Of a DNA stretch of 64,000 bases, positions 1-11,399 are shown piece by piece. Under the pieces are notes generated by a model, which saw nothing but the letters and a program-made list of their open reading frames with translations, was not told where the DNA came from and did not search any database. The stretch's first letter is position 1. The number at the start of each line of letters is the position of its first letter. Position numbers and translations under genes: made by a program. The DNA comes from Notolepis coatsorum (lineage: Eukaryota; Chordata; Actinopteri; Aulopiformes; Paralepididae), in contig OZ020599.1 in the NCBI GenBank assembly GCA_963971535.1, positions 100,347,480 through 100,411,479 on the forward strand. Direction: 5' to 3'.

Positions 1-108
1 GCTCCCAACAGCAGCAGCAGCCACCTGGACATTAGCAGCCTAGCTCCCAACAGCAGCAGCAGCCACCTGGATATTAGCAGCCTAGCTCCCAACAGCAGCA
101 GCAGCCAG
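1..108. repeat. Minisatellite, 42-bp unit
   Basis: Two full 42-bp units start at 1 and 43 and a partial third starts at 85. Each begins GCTCCCAACAGCAGCAGCAG and the full units differ at one base. The array runs off the left edge of the window, so its true length is unknown. Confidence 0.9.
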
Positions 109-127
109 ACCAGCAAAGCTCCCACCC

Positions 128-200
128 TCAGGCGCCACATCACTACCTCATCAGCGTGCTCAGGCGCCGCATCACTACCTCATCAGCGTGCTCAGGCGCC
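128..200. repeat. Minisatellite, 32-bp unit
   Basis: The motif CAGGCGCC recurs at 129, 161 and 193, giving a 32-bp period with a unit that contains CATCACTACCTCATCAGCG. The minus-strand ORF across it is a by-product of the repeat. Confidence 0.85.
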
Positions 201-245
201 GCTGACACAAATGTCATGATGTCATGTATGTTGTGTATGTCATAA

Positions 246-402
246 ATGTCACTATGAATTGAAAATGGGGGACCCATGATGTAAACAAGACAACCATCTT
301 TCTCTGGTCTGCATCCCCTTAACAATTGTGTGTATTGAGCCGTACTGTATTGTACCCATTCTGCAATCTGTTAAATAAATAAAGTATTCATTCATTCATT
401 CA
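246..402 (+). mobile_element. LINE 3' end (CR1/L2 supergroup)
   Basis: This is the 3' tail of a LINE family seen again at 32627-32745 (+), 43845-43990 (-), 49245-49320 (+) and 49440-49620 (-). Shared landmarks are TTGTGTGTATTGAGCCGTAC, GTACCCATTCTGCAATCTG and TTAAATAAATAAA, followed here by a (TTCA)n tail. The minus-strand copy at 49.4-50.5 kb retains coding sequence, which shows that this stretch is a LINE 3' untranslated region. This copy is heavily 5' truncated. Confidence 0.75.
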
Positions 403-729
403 TATATATTCTGATATCCCAGGTTGTTCTGAAAATAAATATGTACATCACTTCATTGTACAATGCATTGTTTAGTTTTTACAAGCAGTTTATCAAAGTT
501 GACCGTGAACTTGGTATAAAAATACAGATTGGGGTGCTTATCAACTTCCCTCTGAGGAGCAGAAACAGCAGTGTGCAGCACTAAGTAACTCTGTGACAGA
601 GTGGGTCTGTCACTGACGCCGGGGCAGCACGCACGCACACACAACATTCACTCATCATATACATTCATACATAATCAAACATGCATACATATTCATTAAT
701 CTAATCATACATGCATTTATATATACATT
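403..729. other. No gene recognised
   Basis: AT-rich sequence with a short CA-rich run near 630 and repeated ATTCATACAT-like words from 650 to 730. I see no coding pattern, RNA gene or transposon end here. Confidence 0.5.
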
Positions 730-893
730 CAGGGCCGCCTCAGGGGGTGTGCGAGCAGTGCGGTCGCACAGCGCCTCGCGGGAAGGGGGGCCTTGCACAA
801 AAAAAATTTAAAAAATATTTTTTATTTATTTGTATTTTTATTATTATTATTATTTTTATTTTCTTTGCGAGGCCCCCCTTCCCGCGAGGCGCT
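730..893. mobile_element. Fold-back sequence, hAT-like end
   Basis: Two nearly perfect 28-bp inverted arms at 770-797 and 866-893, with core AGCGCCTCGCGGGAAGG, flank a T/A-rich loop of about 68 bp. Just upstream at 730 is CAGGGCCGCC, which looks like a hAT terminal motif. No matching far end or target duplication was found, so the superfamily is a guess, but the hairpin is directly visible. Confidence 0.55.
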
Positions 894-1113
894 TTCTCAT
901 CACAGACCTAAAATCTAGTTTTGCTTATATGCTTATATATTTCACATTAGACACGTTTGTAGAATGTGTCCGACTTGTTCCTGGCTCTGCGGCTCTGCAG
1001 ATACACTATTGGAGCTCTGGGGCTCTGCAGCAGACATACTATTGGTTTCAACGAAGGGAGGGGTTACATGTGTACAGTCGGCCAGTGTGCGTCAGCTGCG
1101 TCTGACTATTTCG

Positions 1114-1417
1114 CGCGTGCAGCATTGGAGGTTATGCCAGCCAAGACGAAGAGGACGGTCGTTCGGCAGATGGACTGAAGATGAAAGTTGTTGCATGTTA
1201 GAAAGTTCAGTCAGGCTAGCCATGTCGGCTTAGCTAAAGGCAGGGACAGCTAGTTAGCTTTAGCTACGTTATAATATCGAGTGCTAACGTGTGGTTCAGT
1301 CGGGATAGCCATGTCGGCTAGTAGCTTAGCTAAAAGCTAACTAGCATTAACTAACCTAGAGAGAGCGCGTGCAGCATTGTTATGCCAAGATGAAGAGGAC
1401 GGTCGTTCGGCAGATGA
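1114..1417 (+). repeat. Direct duplication of a ~55-bp block
   Basis: A block starting GCGCGTGCAGCATTG and containing GAAGAGGACGGTCGTTCGGC occurs at about 1114-1173 and again at 1365-1417. It precedes the ORF1-like region at 1517, so it may be a duplicated 5' untranslated or promoter unit of that LINE. Confidence 0.6.
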
Positions 1418-1516
1418 ACTTCGTCCACCCCACGCGGTTGTCTCCATCCTCTTGGACGTTTGGTGAGTTTCTCTCCCTCTCTGTACAGTGTTGGAGGCGA
1501 GTGTATTGTTTGGTGA

Positions 1517-2155
1517 GTGGAGGCGGCGCGCTGCAGGCCGACATGGCCTCGCAGTCAGCAGGACCTGAGTGTGTCGCTCCGACACGGGGTGAGGTGTGTC
1601 CCCGAGGGGAGCGCTACGGTGGAAGAGGTTTTGAAGGCTGTCGGCGAGCAGGTAGGATGCGAAAATCTCGCTTATGCATCGCGGATGAATAAGGCTGTGG
1701 TGGTTTTTCTGAAAAAAGAAAGTTTGGTAAGCAAAGTAATTGCGAGTGGCATTTGGGTGAAGGATGTACTTGTGGCCGTATCGCCGCTGTCGGCTCCAGC
1801 TACGAGGGTGGTCGTGTCTAATGTACCTCCATTTATCAAAGACGAGGCTCTGTCGAGGGAACTGATTCGCTTCGGGAGGTTTGCGAGTGGATTCAGGCCT
1901 ATTGCTCTTGGGTGTAAGGAACCTGGGCTGAAACATGTACTCTCGTTGCGTAGGCAAGTGTTTATGTATTTGAAAAACGCAGACCAAACGTTAAATGCTA
2001 GTTTCACCGTGAAGTTTGGGGAGGGCTTGTATGCTGTGTATGCGAGTACTGACAGCTTGCGGGGTCATGAGGGCTGCGTGCCCAAGGTTTTGGGTTCTTG
2101 CCCTGCATCAGTTACACTGAAGGTGACAGAGGGAAGTGCTGTGAGTATTTGTTAG
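1517..2155 (+). pseudogene. LINE ORF1-like (Tx1/L1-type) fragment
   Basis: The reading frame encodes about 212 residues. The middle resembles the ORF1 protein of fish Tx1/L1-like LINEs, with segments such as VVVSNVPPFIKDEALSRE, FGRFASGFRPIALGCK and LKHVLSLRRQVFMYL. In that family the protein binds the element RNA and normally ends in a CCHC zinc knuckle. Here the frame reaches YAVYASTDSLRGHEG and then turns into unrelated residues, so the zinc-knuckle part is lost. No ORF2 of the same family follows; the next element is an unrelated Rex1-like LINE. The family is recognised from memory of similar fish proteins and not from a search. Confidence 0.6.
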
Positions 2156-2338
2156 TCTGTTTGTCTCTGTGTGGTGCTTCACCAGATAACGGTTGCAAAA
2201 TGGGTAACTAGGGAAGCGCCACACAGCAAGTGTTTTTGTCTTCAAGATGACGTTAGTGTGGAACGCATCTGATAAGACTGCAGAGGTAGTATAGTTTAGT
2301 TATTTATTTTGTTTATGTCACTGTTATGAAATGTCACC

Positions 2339-3990
2339 GTAAGGAGGACAGTAATAGAAGCAAAACGGCGCTACAGGAATAAAATTGAACTTCAGTTTGA
2401 ACAGGCTGACTCCAGAGCTATGTGGCAGGGCCTCAAAACGATAACAGATTACAAAGGCACCTCCCTCAAACTGAACAGTGACATCTCCTTAGCAAATGAT
2501 CTCAATACCTTATATGCAAGGCTCGAGGCTGGGAATAACAACACCAGCCTACAAGCCACGGCAAAGGGGGGGGGGGGGTCTGCTGATGGAGACTCAGTGT
2601 TCAGGGTAACAGAGCATGAGGTGAGGAGGACCTTTAAAAAAGTGAATATCAGGAAGGCAGCAGGACCGGACGGCATCCCCGGCCGAGTCCTAAAAGTCTG
2701 TGCCGACCAACTGGCCCCGGTATTCACTGACATATTTAACCTGTCCTTAGAACAGGCTGTCATCCCCACCTGCCTGAAGAAGTCCACTATCATCCCTGTA
2801 CCTAAAAAATCCAAGCCTGCTTGCCTCAACGACTACCGCCCTGTAGCTCTCACCTCCATAGCCATGAAGTGCTTTGAGAAGCTAGTAAAGGGCTACATCT
2901 GCTCCTCCCTCCCCATCAACCTGGACCTCCTGCAATTTGCATACCGCCTCAACAGGTCCACAGAGGACGCCATAGCCCATGTGCTGCACACAGCAGCATC
3001 ACACCTGGACAAGAGGCAGGGGAACTATGTGAGAATGCTATTCATCGACTACAGCTCAGCATTCAATACCATAGTCCCCTCCAAACTCATAGCCAAGCTC
3101 AGGGACCTGGGCTTGAACTATGACCTCTGCCAGTGGGTCTTAGACTTCCTGACGGGCAGACCCCAGGTGGTGAGAGCAGGCAACTGCACCTCCTCATCAA
3201 TCACCCTCAACATAGGGGCCCCCCAGGGCTGTGTTCTGAGTCCCCTCCTCTACTCCCTGTACACACATGACTGTGGCTCAGCGGAACAACAACACAATCA
3301 TCAAATTGGCTGACGACACAGTAGTGGTGGGCCTGATCTCTGCAAAAAGACGAGAGGGCCTACCTGGAAGAGGTCAAGGTCCTGGCGGGATGGTGCCAGG
3401 AGAACAGCCTCTCACTGAACATCAGCAAAACAAAGGAGATGATTGTGGACTTTAGGACGTTGGGGGTCAGGGACTACAGCTCCCTCAGCATCGACGGGGC
3501 ACCGGTTGAGAGAGTGAACAGTTTTAAGTACCTTGGAGCCCACATATCCGAGGACTTGACATGGACCACACACATTGACAGTGTTGTGAAGAAGACACGA
3601 CAACGCCTCTACTTCCTCAGGCGCCTAAGGAAGTTCCAAGTCAGTCAGAAGATCCTTAAGAACTTCTACTCATGTACAATAGAGAGCATCCTGACTGGCA
3701 ATATCACCTCCTGGTTTGGGAATAGCACCGCACAAGACCGAAGCAGACTACAGAGAGTGGCACGTTCAGCCGAACGCACAATTGGAGGGGGGCTTCCCAC
3801 TCTCCAGGACATTTACAACAAGCGGTGCAGGGGTAAGGCTAAGATAATTATTAAGGACTCCAGCCACCCAAACAACTGCCTCTTTGAACTGCTGCGGTCA
3901 GGCAAGCGATACCAGAGTCTCATGGCAAGCACAGAAAGACTCAGAAGAAGCTTCTATCCCCAGGCCATCAGGTTGCTCAACGAACAATAA
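2339..3990 (+). pseudogene. Rex1-like reverse transcriptase, frameshifted
   Basis: Encodes the RT and C-terminal region of a Rex1/CR1-group LINE, which copies its RNA at a nicked target. Visible motifs in order: [34 protein letters not shown] (first palm motif; YSSAFNT is a Rex1 hallmark), [22 protein letters not shown] with the catalytic ADD, then SKTKEMIVDFR, FKYLGAHISEDLTW and a conserved C-terminus ending in QAIRLLN. The protein is split over three frames, with single-base shifts near 3273 and 3348, so it is inactive. A run of 11 G at about 2569 sits in a glycine stretch. Confidence 0.8.
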
Positions 3991-4446
3991 CACTATGCAA
4001 CAACCATCAAATGCACTCACAACACACACATCCACACGCACACACTCACTTTAAACAAACACACTGCAGCACCCACTCTCCACACTTTAGAACACCTAAA
4101 CACACTATATTTATTGGTAAAGGATTTGCACTACAACCCATACCTCAGTACACCTTACTGTAAATTGTACCTAAATTGTACCTCATCCCATTTCTGCTTT
4201 GCACTATATAGTATTGTATATTAGTATATTGCATAGTATATGTATATTGTATGGTAACTCAGTTACTCTATTCTGCATCGAACATATGTATATACTGAAC
4301 ACTGTCTACGTACGTGACCTCTATTTTTACATGCTATACTATTTTATTTCATACTTATCTTGTCTAGCACAGTCTCTGGAGCGTAACAGAAAGAAGCATT
4401 TTGTATAAAAGTATTCTGTACGACAACTATTAAAGAAACTTGAACT
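2339..4446 (+). mobile_element. Rex1-like LINE, 5' truncated
   Basis: The element runs from the linker region before the reverse transcriptase to a characteristic 3' end near 4446 (TATTAAAGAAACTTGAACTT). The same 3' tail recurs as a short solo fragment at 21787-21911, which supports the right boundary. The 5' end, including the endonuclease, is missing, as is usual for LINE copies. Confidence 0.75.
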
Positions 4447-4505
4447 TGAAACCTCTGCACCGTGGATGGCCGGCAATAAAGCAACACAAACACCTGTGAT
4501 TCCGA

Positions 4506-4850
4506 CTACGCCATCATTTGTTGTGAGTTTGGAGGGGAGAGGAGAAGGACCCCGTCACATATGAGGACCCCGTCTGTCGGGAGATGGATATGGAGCCATA
4601 CACACGGGAGGAGGGCCTGTCGTTGCTGAAGACTGAGAAGAATCTCCGTGTGAAGGTGGAGGCAATGGAGAAGGCGAGGGGGCTGTAGTCCTTGACCCCC
4701 GACCTCCTGAAGTCCACAATCATCTCTTTTGTTTTGCTGACGTTCAGGGAGAGGCAGTTCTCCTGACACCACGGTGACAGATTCTCTACCTCTTCCAGGT
4801 AGGCCCTCTCGTCGTTGGCAGAGATCAGGACCACCACTACTGTGAAGATT
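4506..4850 (-). pseudogene. Rex1-like RT fragment, inverted
   Basis: The minus strand encodes the part of the Rex1-like RT just after the catalytic ADD box: ISANDERAYLEEV, WCQENCLSLNVSKTKEM and VDFRRSGVKDYSPL. It lies tail-to-tail with the copy ending at 4446. After the KDYSPL segment the frame leaves the RT. It is too short to be functional. Confidence 0.75.
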
Positions 4851-5076
4851 AAATTGTTTGGACGCTGCTGTAAATGGAGGACAAATTTAATTTTTTTTTT
4901 TTTGTATTGTATGTTGCGCTGTGGCCTACTACTTATGCCTACAGCTGCATAGGCTATATTACATTACTGTATTCATAAGCAGAACGAAAAGGAAACCTAC
5001 TTGTGAAGGCTCTGATGTCACACCAAGTGAATGCAACATTCAAACAACAAAAGGATAAATTAAAAGAATAATAACA

Positions 5077-5467
5077 ATGTCTGAAGCCAGGGAAGATGGA
5101 GCTGTTGGACCAGCCACACTAAAGGCCCTCCAAGCTCATCTAAACAAACTGCAAAAGATAAGAGTAAAAGGAATGAAAGTATCGACTATAAAAAGGAATA
5201 CAATCGAAGAACTAATGATTGATTTTGGAAATAAGTTACTTGTTAAAGATAGTTTTGCTGCATTCAGAGCTCTTAAAAGTTATAGAAAGGCATGAGTCCA
5301 TTCAGAATCTCATTGATGAAGAGGATAAAAAGCAAGACAACCTCGAATGGCACCTTCCCATGCTTGCTCGTAAAAAGTTCCAAGATATTGTGACTAATTG
5401 GATGTGTAAAGCTGCCTCCTTTCCTCAGGAGCAAGGAAAGACTGAGACAGCGATGCAGTGGTGGTAG
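5077..5467 (+). pseudogene. Gag-like or leader-like fragment, unassigned
   Basis: Two overlapping frames together read as one charged, helical protein: a Leu/Lys-rich N-terminal part (LKALQAHLNKLQKIRVKGMK, IEELMIDFGNKLL) and, after a frameshift near 5280, HESIQNLIDEEDKKQDNLEW. I recall this layout from uncharacterised retroelement leader or gag proteins, but I cannot place the family. It ends where the next LINE begins and has no recognisable pol partner. Confidence 0.4.
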
Positions 5468-5559
5468 GACGCGGTTACACGCCATTGTAGTAGGTCACTG
5501 AGGCAGAAGTAACTGATCCGAGCCGATTAGAGGAGGAGGGAGGGGCTGGTTTGAAGAGA

Positions 5560-6606
5560 GCTAGAGTTCAGGTTAACGGTGTTAGTGAAGAAGGGAGTGG
5601 AGCAGGTAGAGCAGGGGAAGGTGAAGGGAGGAGTGAGAGGAAAATTGTTGTGGTAGTTCGGTTTGGGGAGGCGGAGCAGAAAATGATGAGAGTTGAACCC
5701 GATGGTGCCGTCTGATAATCTGAAAGAGCAGTTGGGGATTATAGAATATGCGAGGGTCCTACCTGATGGGAACCTGTTGGTTTCATGTAAGAGTGAGGGG
5801 CAGGCTGAGAAGGCTAAAGATTTGAAGATGGTAGTGAAATGTTCGGTGGTGCAGCGGAGAGGGGCAGGCAGTAAGGGGGTGATAGCCGGGGTGCCGAAGG
5901 GCTTGAGTGAGGAAGAAATAAAGGAGAATCTTAAGGGAGGTATGCTAGTTAGAGTAAGTAGGATGCAAATAACTAGAGATGGGAGGAAGGAGCCTAGTGA
6001 GGCAGTGTTACTGGAGTGTGAGGGGGAGGGGCTGCCTGGAAGAGTGAATTTGGGGTATGTGAGCTACTCGGTGAGGGCTTATGTGCAGAGGGCGATGCGG
6101 TGCTTTAACTGCCAGCAGTTTGGCCATATAGCCCGGGGATGTAGGGAAAGTAGGAGGTGTGCGAGGTGTGGGGGGAACCATGAGTATGGGGAATGCAGGG
6201 AGGTGAAGCCTAGGTGTTGCAGCTGTTGTGGGGAGCATAATGTGGCTTCTGGGGAATGTGAGGTCATGAGGAGGGAGACGAATGTCCAGAGGGTGAGAGT
6301 GGAAGGTCGGCTCTCATATGCTCAGGCAGCGAGGGCGGACGAGGTGGAGAGGCCAGGGGGCGGGAGGCGAGGGAGGCAGTGGTCAGTGAGGTGGATAGGC
6401 AGATGGCTGGTAGGATATACGTGGAGAAGAAGGCGCTGGTGATTTTTATAGCTGGGGTGATTAATAGTACTTGCGGGGTAACATCTAGGACTGCAAAGGT
6501 TCAGTTGGTAGTGAAGGCAGCAATGAGTCATTTGGGAGTAGAGGGGCTGGGGTGGGAGGAGGTCCAGAGGGAGCTTCATGCGGTCGGGGAATCACAGAAG
6601 GCTTGA
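5560..6606 (+). pseudogene. LINE ORF1 with CCHC zinc knuckles
   Basis: An ORF1 nucleic-acid-binding protein. The clearest part is three adjacent cysteine-rich knuckles at about 6098-6260: CFNCQQFGHIARGC, CARCGGNHEYGEC and a degenerate CCSCCGEHNVASGEC. Upstream, LEQ-to-GVIAGVPKGLSEEEI resembles the RRM-like ORF1 core. Two frameshifts are visible, near 5695 and near 6370; after the second the C-terminal part continues in another frame to the stop at 6606. ORF2 starts only four bases later, as in two-ORF LINEs. Confidence 0.7.
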
Positions 6607-6609
6607 GGG

Positions 6610-7690
6610 ATGTTGGCCAATGGACAGGAGTTTAAGCATTTTTTGAGGGAGATGGAAAGCAAGCCAGATGTTCTATGTATCCAGGAGACCTGGTTGAAGA
6701 TGTGTTTGGATTTTGTGCTGTGTGGGTATTCAGGGGTCCGGAGAGATAGGGAGGGCAGTGGTAGGGGTGGGGGGTGTGCTACGTTCGTTAGGCAAGGTGT
6801 TCCATTTAGGGTTGTGAAAGTGGGGGAGGAGCTAGAGTATATTGTTGTGGAGTTGTGGGAAGAGAGAGAGGGAGTAGTGGTGGTAAATTTTTATAACCCA
6901 TGTAAGAGGCTTGAGGCTGGGGTCCTAGTGGGGGTCGGGGGGCAGGACAGGAGGAGGGAGATTTGGTGTGGGGATTTTAATGCCCACAGTACGTTATGGG
7001 GGGGGGGTCCCATACGGACGCTAATGGAGAAGCGGTTGAAGAATTGATGGATGAAAGGGGATTGGTGTGTGTTAATGATGGGAGGGGAACCAGGGTGAAT
7101 TTGGCGGCGGGAACTGAGTCAGTGCTAGACCTGACGTTGGTCTCGGCCCATATGACTGAGAGGTGTGAGTGGGAGGTATTGTCAGAGTCAACAGTGGGCA
7201 GTGACCACTACCCTGTGAGGTGCGTGTTGGGAGGTAGGGTGGGGAGGGTTGCAGGAGGTGGGAGTCCATGATGGGTGATGGGAAAGGCAGATTGGGATAT
7301 TTTTCAGAAAGATAGTGAAGAGAAGATGGCGGGTGCTGATCTGAGGGGGGGAGTTGATGCAATTAATGAAAGGATTACTGCAGTGGTTATAGGGGCAGTG
7401 GAGGGAGCTATTCCCCAGAGTAGGGGAGTGAGGGAGAGGAAGTTGGTCCCGTGGTTGTCAGAGGAGTGTCAGAAGGCGGTGAGGGAAAGGAATAGGGCAT
7501 TCAAGGTATTAAAGAGGTATCATACCGAGGAGTATGTGAACAAGTTTAGGAGAGCACGGGCGATAGTTAGGAGGACGGTGAAGGGGGCGAAGAGGGCAGC
7601 GTGGAGGGGATTCTGTAGCAGGATAGGGCGGATGACTCCGTTGGGGGAAGTGTGGGGGATGATAAGGAAGATGGGAGGGGATAGGAGAGA
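6610..7690 (+). pseudogene. LINE ORF2: APE endonuclease and linker
   Basis: The first part is an apurinic-like endonuclease that nicks the target DNA. Motifs: VLCIQETWL (catalytic Glu), GGCATFVRQGV, WCGDFNAHSTLWGG (Asp/Asn pair) and GSDHYPVRC (C-terminal catalytic His). A frameshift lies near 7010, inside a run of G. A second shift near 7265 leads into the linker preceding the RT, with WLSEECQKAVRERNRAFK and GAKRAAWRGFCSRI. The frame then reaches MIRKMGGDRRE, where the RT should start but does not. Confidence 0.75.
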
Positions 7691-8955
7691 GTGGGGGCTG
7701 TGCTTCAGTCGCGGGCGTTGAGGATTTGTAGTGGGGCTTTCAAATCCACTCCAGTTCAGGCTCTTCAGGTGGCGATGGGGGAGATGCCCTTGGAGATTAG
7801 GAGAAGGCAGTTAATGGCAAATTATTGGGCGAGTCTGCAGGGACATGGGGACTCTCACCCGACTAAGGGGGTTCTGAGGGATTGCTGGGGGAATGGGAAG
7901 GGTAAGAAGAAGAATTTTGGCCGGGTGGGGCAGGGAGTGGCGGTGGAGTTTGGAGTGGGGGGGGGGTCTTAGTATAAGCCCCTCGGTGGTATATCCAGCC
8001 GTGGCTCCGTGGATGTTAGAGTGGCCTGAGGTGGATTGGAGGATGATGGAAGTGAAGAGGTCAGGGGAGAGGGTGGAGGTGGTTAGTGCTTGTGAGGGAT
8101 TGATGCATGAATCGTATGGGGACTTTACAGCGGTATATACAGATGGTTCAAAGGATCCGGAGACTGGGGTGACAGGGTTTAGAGTGGTGGTCCCAGGGAG
8201 GGGAGTGGCGGTAAGCAGGAGGACTACGAACGGTCTGGGTGTGTACACGATTGAGATGGTGGCTGTGCTGGTGGCGCTGAGGTGGGTGGAGCAGGCTCGG
8301 GTGGAGAGGGTGGTGATATGTAGTGATTCAGCGTCGGTGTTGGCTAGCCTGAGGTCTTTTCGATCCAGTAGCCGGCAGGATTTGCTGTATGAGGTTTTGA
8401 TGTGTGACTAGGTGTGTGAGCCGAGGGAAAGAGGTGAGATTTTTGTGGGTCCCGGCGCATGTAGGAGTGAGGGGAAATGAGGATGCGGATGATTTGGCAA
8501 AGGGGGCCTTGAGGAAGGGGGCGGTGGAAATGCAGGTCAGGATCAGTAAGGCTGAAGCGAAGGGGATGATTTGGGAGAGGGCAGTTCAGATGTGGCAGGA
8601 GAGATGGGAGGGGGGGGTAAAAGGGCGTCACTGCTTTCAGGTCCAACGCAGTGTTAGGGGTCGGGAGGGGGGTAGTTTTAGAGATAGGAGGGAGGAAATA
8701 GTGTGGATGAGGTTGAGGCTGGGGCACCGTGGATTTAATAAAAACCTGAAGCTGGTGGGGAAGCATCAGAGTGGGCTCTGTGAGGAGGAGGAGGAATCAG
8801 TGGGGCATGTACTGTTGGAGTGTAGGGCTTATACGGTGCGGAGGAGAGAGATGGAGGGAAGATTGAGGGAGATGGGGGTTAGGGAGTTGGGGATATCGGA
8901 AATACTGAGTGGGGGAGGGGGAGATGGGTTTTTTGAGAAATGTGGGGGTGTATGA
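7691..8955 (+). pseudogene. LINE ORF2: post-RT region and RNase H
   Basis: Begins with ALRICSGAFKSTPVQALQV and GEMPLEIRRRQLMANYW, which normally lie well after the RT. RNase H follows: TAVYTDGSKDPETG (first Asp), YTIEMVAVLVALRW (Glu), VICSDSASVLASL (second Asp) and WVPAHVGVRGNEDAD (His and last Asp). All four catalytic positions remain. The C-terminus has a Cys/His cluster, GLCEEEEESVGHVLLECRAY. Frameshifts lie near 7970 and 8405. The enzyme would remove RNA from the RNA:DNA hybrid during target-primed synthesis. Confidence 0.75.
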
Positions 8956-9052
8956 TAGGGTTTGACGGAAAGGGTCAGAGTTGGAAGTTAGATAGAAAGT
9001 TGAATTATACGTGATTCAGAGAGTGGGGTATATAGTATAATGTAGATAGAGG

Positions 9053-9475
9053 TTGACAGGGATGGTGAACAGAGGTCAAATTAAAACTATTTTAACTCCT
9101 GACCAACTGACCGAACTGCTCGAGTCAGTAAAACACAAACTTGACAAATACAAACACGACATAGAGCTGCACAAGAGAGCTAAGAGGAGAAGAGACGAGC
9201 AAGACTACGCAGCGCACATGGTGTACCCATGGCTCCAACATCCTCCCTCCAGGAACCGCAGGCTGAATTGGCAGCCCAGAGACAGGCAACGGCATACTGA
9301 TTCTTCCTCCACAGCAGTGAGCTCAAACGAGGCACCCACCCAGGACAGATACCCCCTCCGAAGCCAGTCTATTTTTCGCGACGAGCAGGACGCTCCTCTT
9401 CCTCCCCGACTGGCGAGAGAACCCACAGGAAGACGAGGAGGAGCAAGAGAAAGAAACCCACGGTTCCGGAGATAA
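9053..9475 (+). pseudogene. Penelope-like N-terminal region
   Basis: An open frame of about 140 residues immediately upstream of the RT. It starts with ILTPDQLTELLESVKHKLDK and KHDIELHKRAKRRRDEQDYA, a basic, probably coiled-coil stretch, followed by an Arg/Pro-rich low-complexity tail. Such a region precedes the RT in fish Penelope elements. It stops at 9475 while homologous sequence appears to continue in other frames toward 9900. Confidence 0.5.
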
Positions 9476-9789
9476 GCATTGCTTCTAATATTGTCAACAT
9501 TTCTGATGCACTATTGAGTGACCCGCACCACAATATCCTTTCCAAAGGTTTATCGTTTGTCCCGGCTCGTAAGGTGGACTCTTTTACTACCAAGGTAGAG
9601 CTATTTAAGTTTTAGAAACATTAAGTTAAAAGCATTTTATGCCAGAGGGTTTGATAAGAGAACTCAATATGTTGCTAACGAAATTGTGCCTACAAATGAT
9701 GATGTTGATGCTAGGCCTGTAACAGAGCCAGATACCTCCCTTTTTCCTAAAAGAAAACTCCGTAGCCTGTTTACCCCCCATCTCAACCC

Positions 9790-11238
9790 TCCCTCAGTTG
9801 AAACTTTCTGCAGAACAAAATGATGTCCTTAATTTATGAGAGACCAGTCACAAAGCCCATCTTTACCCAAATGTACTTGAATCAGAGTCTGTAGCACTTA
9901 ACGAACTCATGAAGAATGATGATTTAATTTTTAGAAAAACCGATAAAGGTTCTGGTATCGTGCTCCAAAATAAGAGCTTGTATGTATCTGAGATCAATAT
10001 GACAATTGAACGATATTGAGGTATATACCCTTTTAAATTCAGACCCTGTGTTTAGATTTTCTACGGAAATCAAAACAATCCTCAAAAGCCTGAGATTGGC
10101 AGAGGTAATCACAGAAAACGAATTTAAGTTTATGTTTGTAGAGTACCCGGTTACTCCTATTATTTACACCTTACCTAAGATCCACAAGGATCTGATTAAC
10201 CCTCCTGGTCGACCTATTGTTTCCGGTATTGGCTCTGCCACAGAAAAAATCTCTCAATTCATTGATGCGCATATTAAGGATTTGGCCTCTTCTCAACGTG
10301 GTTACTTAAAAGATACTACTACTTTTTTGAACAGGCTTTCGACCTGTAACATTAGTCCTACAGACTTACTAGTTACCATAGATGTAGTCAGTCTTTACCC
10401 GAGCATTCCACATGCTGACGCACTTGACGCAGAGTTTTTATTTAAACTCGAGGGAAGTATTACTCCCCCAACAGAAGCGCTAGTTAATTTAGCCGACCTA
10501 GTTCTAACTAGGAATTATTTTAGATTCCAAGATAAATACTACTTGCAAAACAGAGTAATCAGCATGGGCTCCCCAGCCGCTGTGAACCTAGCCAACCTGT
10601 ATACTGTATGTCCAAATATGAAGTAGATCATATTTTTTATAATAACCCGTTGGAGAAATTTGTCAAATCCTATATGCGCTATATTGACGATTTGTTTTTT
10701 ATTTGGTCTGGTTCATCATCTGATGTTTTTGCCTTCCTTGAGTACCTGAACACCTGTAGAGAAACGATAAAGTTTACATTGAAGTTTGATATGCATAATT
10801 TACCTTTCCTCGATGTTCTGATCAAGAAAGCCCCTAATGGCATCTCATTACACACAGGTCTTTAAAAAGGAGACAGACCGTAACTCGTTCTTGCATTATT
10901 CCAGTTACCACACCCCAGCCTTGAAGAATAGTCTACCTTATAGCCAAATCCTTCGTTATAAGAGAATATGTGACACGGAAGACAGATTTAATGCACAAGT
11001 AGAGGTTCTCCGTGGCAGTTTCCACGAAAGAGGCTATAGTGCCGATTTGACACTCAAAGCCCTGAACAAAACCAAACGGATCGATAGGGCCACGTTGTTC
11101 ACCCCCAGAAAGAAAGAAGATAGCACAGACAAAGTATCTTATGTGTCTACTTACAGTCCTATCACGAGAGACACACGGAGTATTGTCAATAAATATTGGC
11201 ATATTCCGCAGTCCGACCCCGTTTCAATATTCGCCTAA
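9790..11238 (+). pseudogene. Penelope-like reverse transcriptase, frameshifted
   Basis: Pieces in three frames line up as one RT: FRKTDKGSGIVL (near 9930), YTLPKIHKDLINPPGRPIVS, LLVTIDVVSLYPSIPH (first catalytic Asp), ISMGSPAAVNLANLY (motif B), YMRYIDDLFFIW (catalytic YIDD) and NLPFLDVLIKK. Frame changes fall near 10010, 10615 and 10850. The family uses a telomerase-like RT. The spread of indels shows an old inactive copy. Confidence 0.85.
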
Positions 11239-11399
11239 TTATTTAATAATATTTAATTATTATAAGAGACAAGCGAATCTATCTAACCTCTTAGTCAAAA
11301 CTGACTTGCCCTTAAAGAAACCCTCATTTTATGTCTAATATCCCAGATGGAAATGTCCCCTGTTAAGCCTGTGTACAATGCCAAGGCATGATCAAAAGG

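Larger units (their letters stand above)
5490..9040 (+). mobile_element. I/Nimb-type LINE with internal deletion
   Basis: A LINE with ORF1 (zinc knuckles), an APE-type endonuclease and a C-terminal RNase H. That combination is typical of the I/Nimb/R1 side of the LINE tree and is unlike the L2 and Rex1 elements elsewhere in the window. The + strand is strikingly rich in G and poor in C throughout. The RT domain is absent, and several frameshifts break both ORFs. Exact ends were not found. Confidence 0.75.

Noticed and set aside
1337..1987. 216-codon minus-strand ORF
   Set aside because: Antisense shadow of the LINE ORF1-like region, with no recognisable domain.
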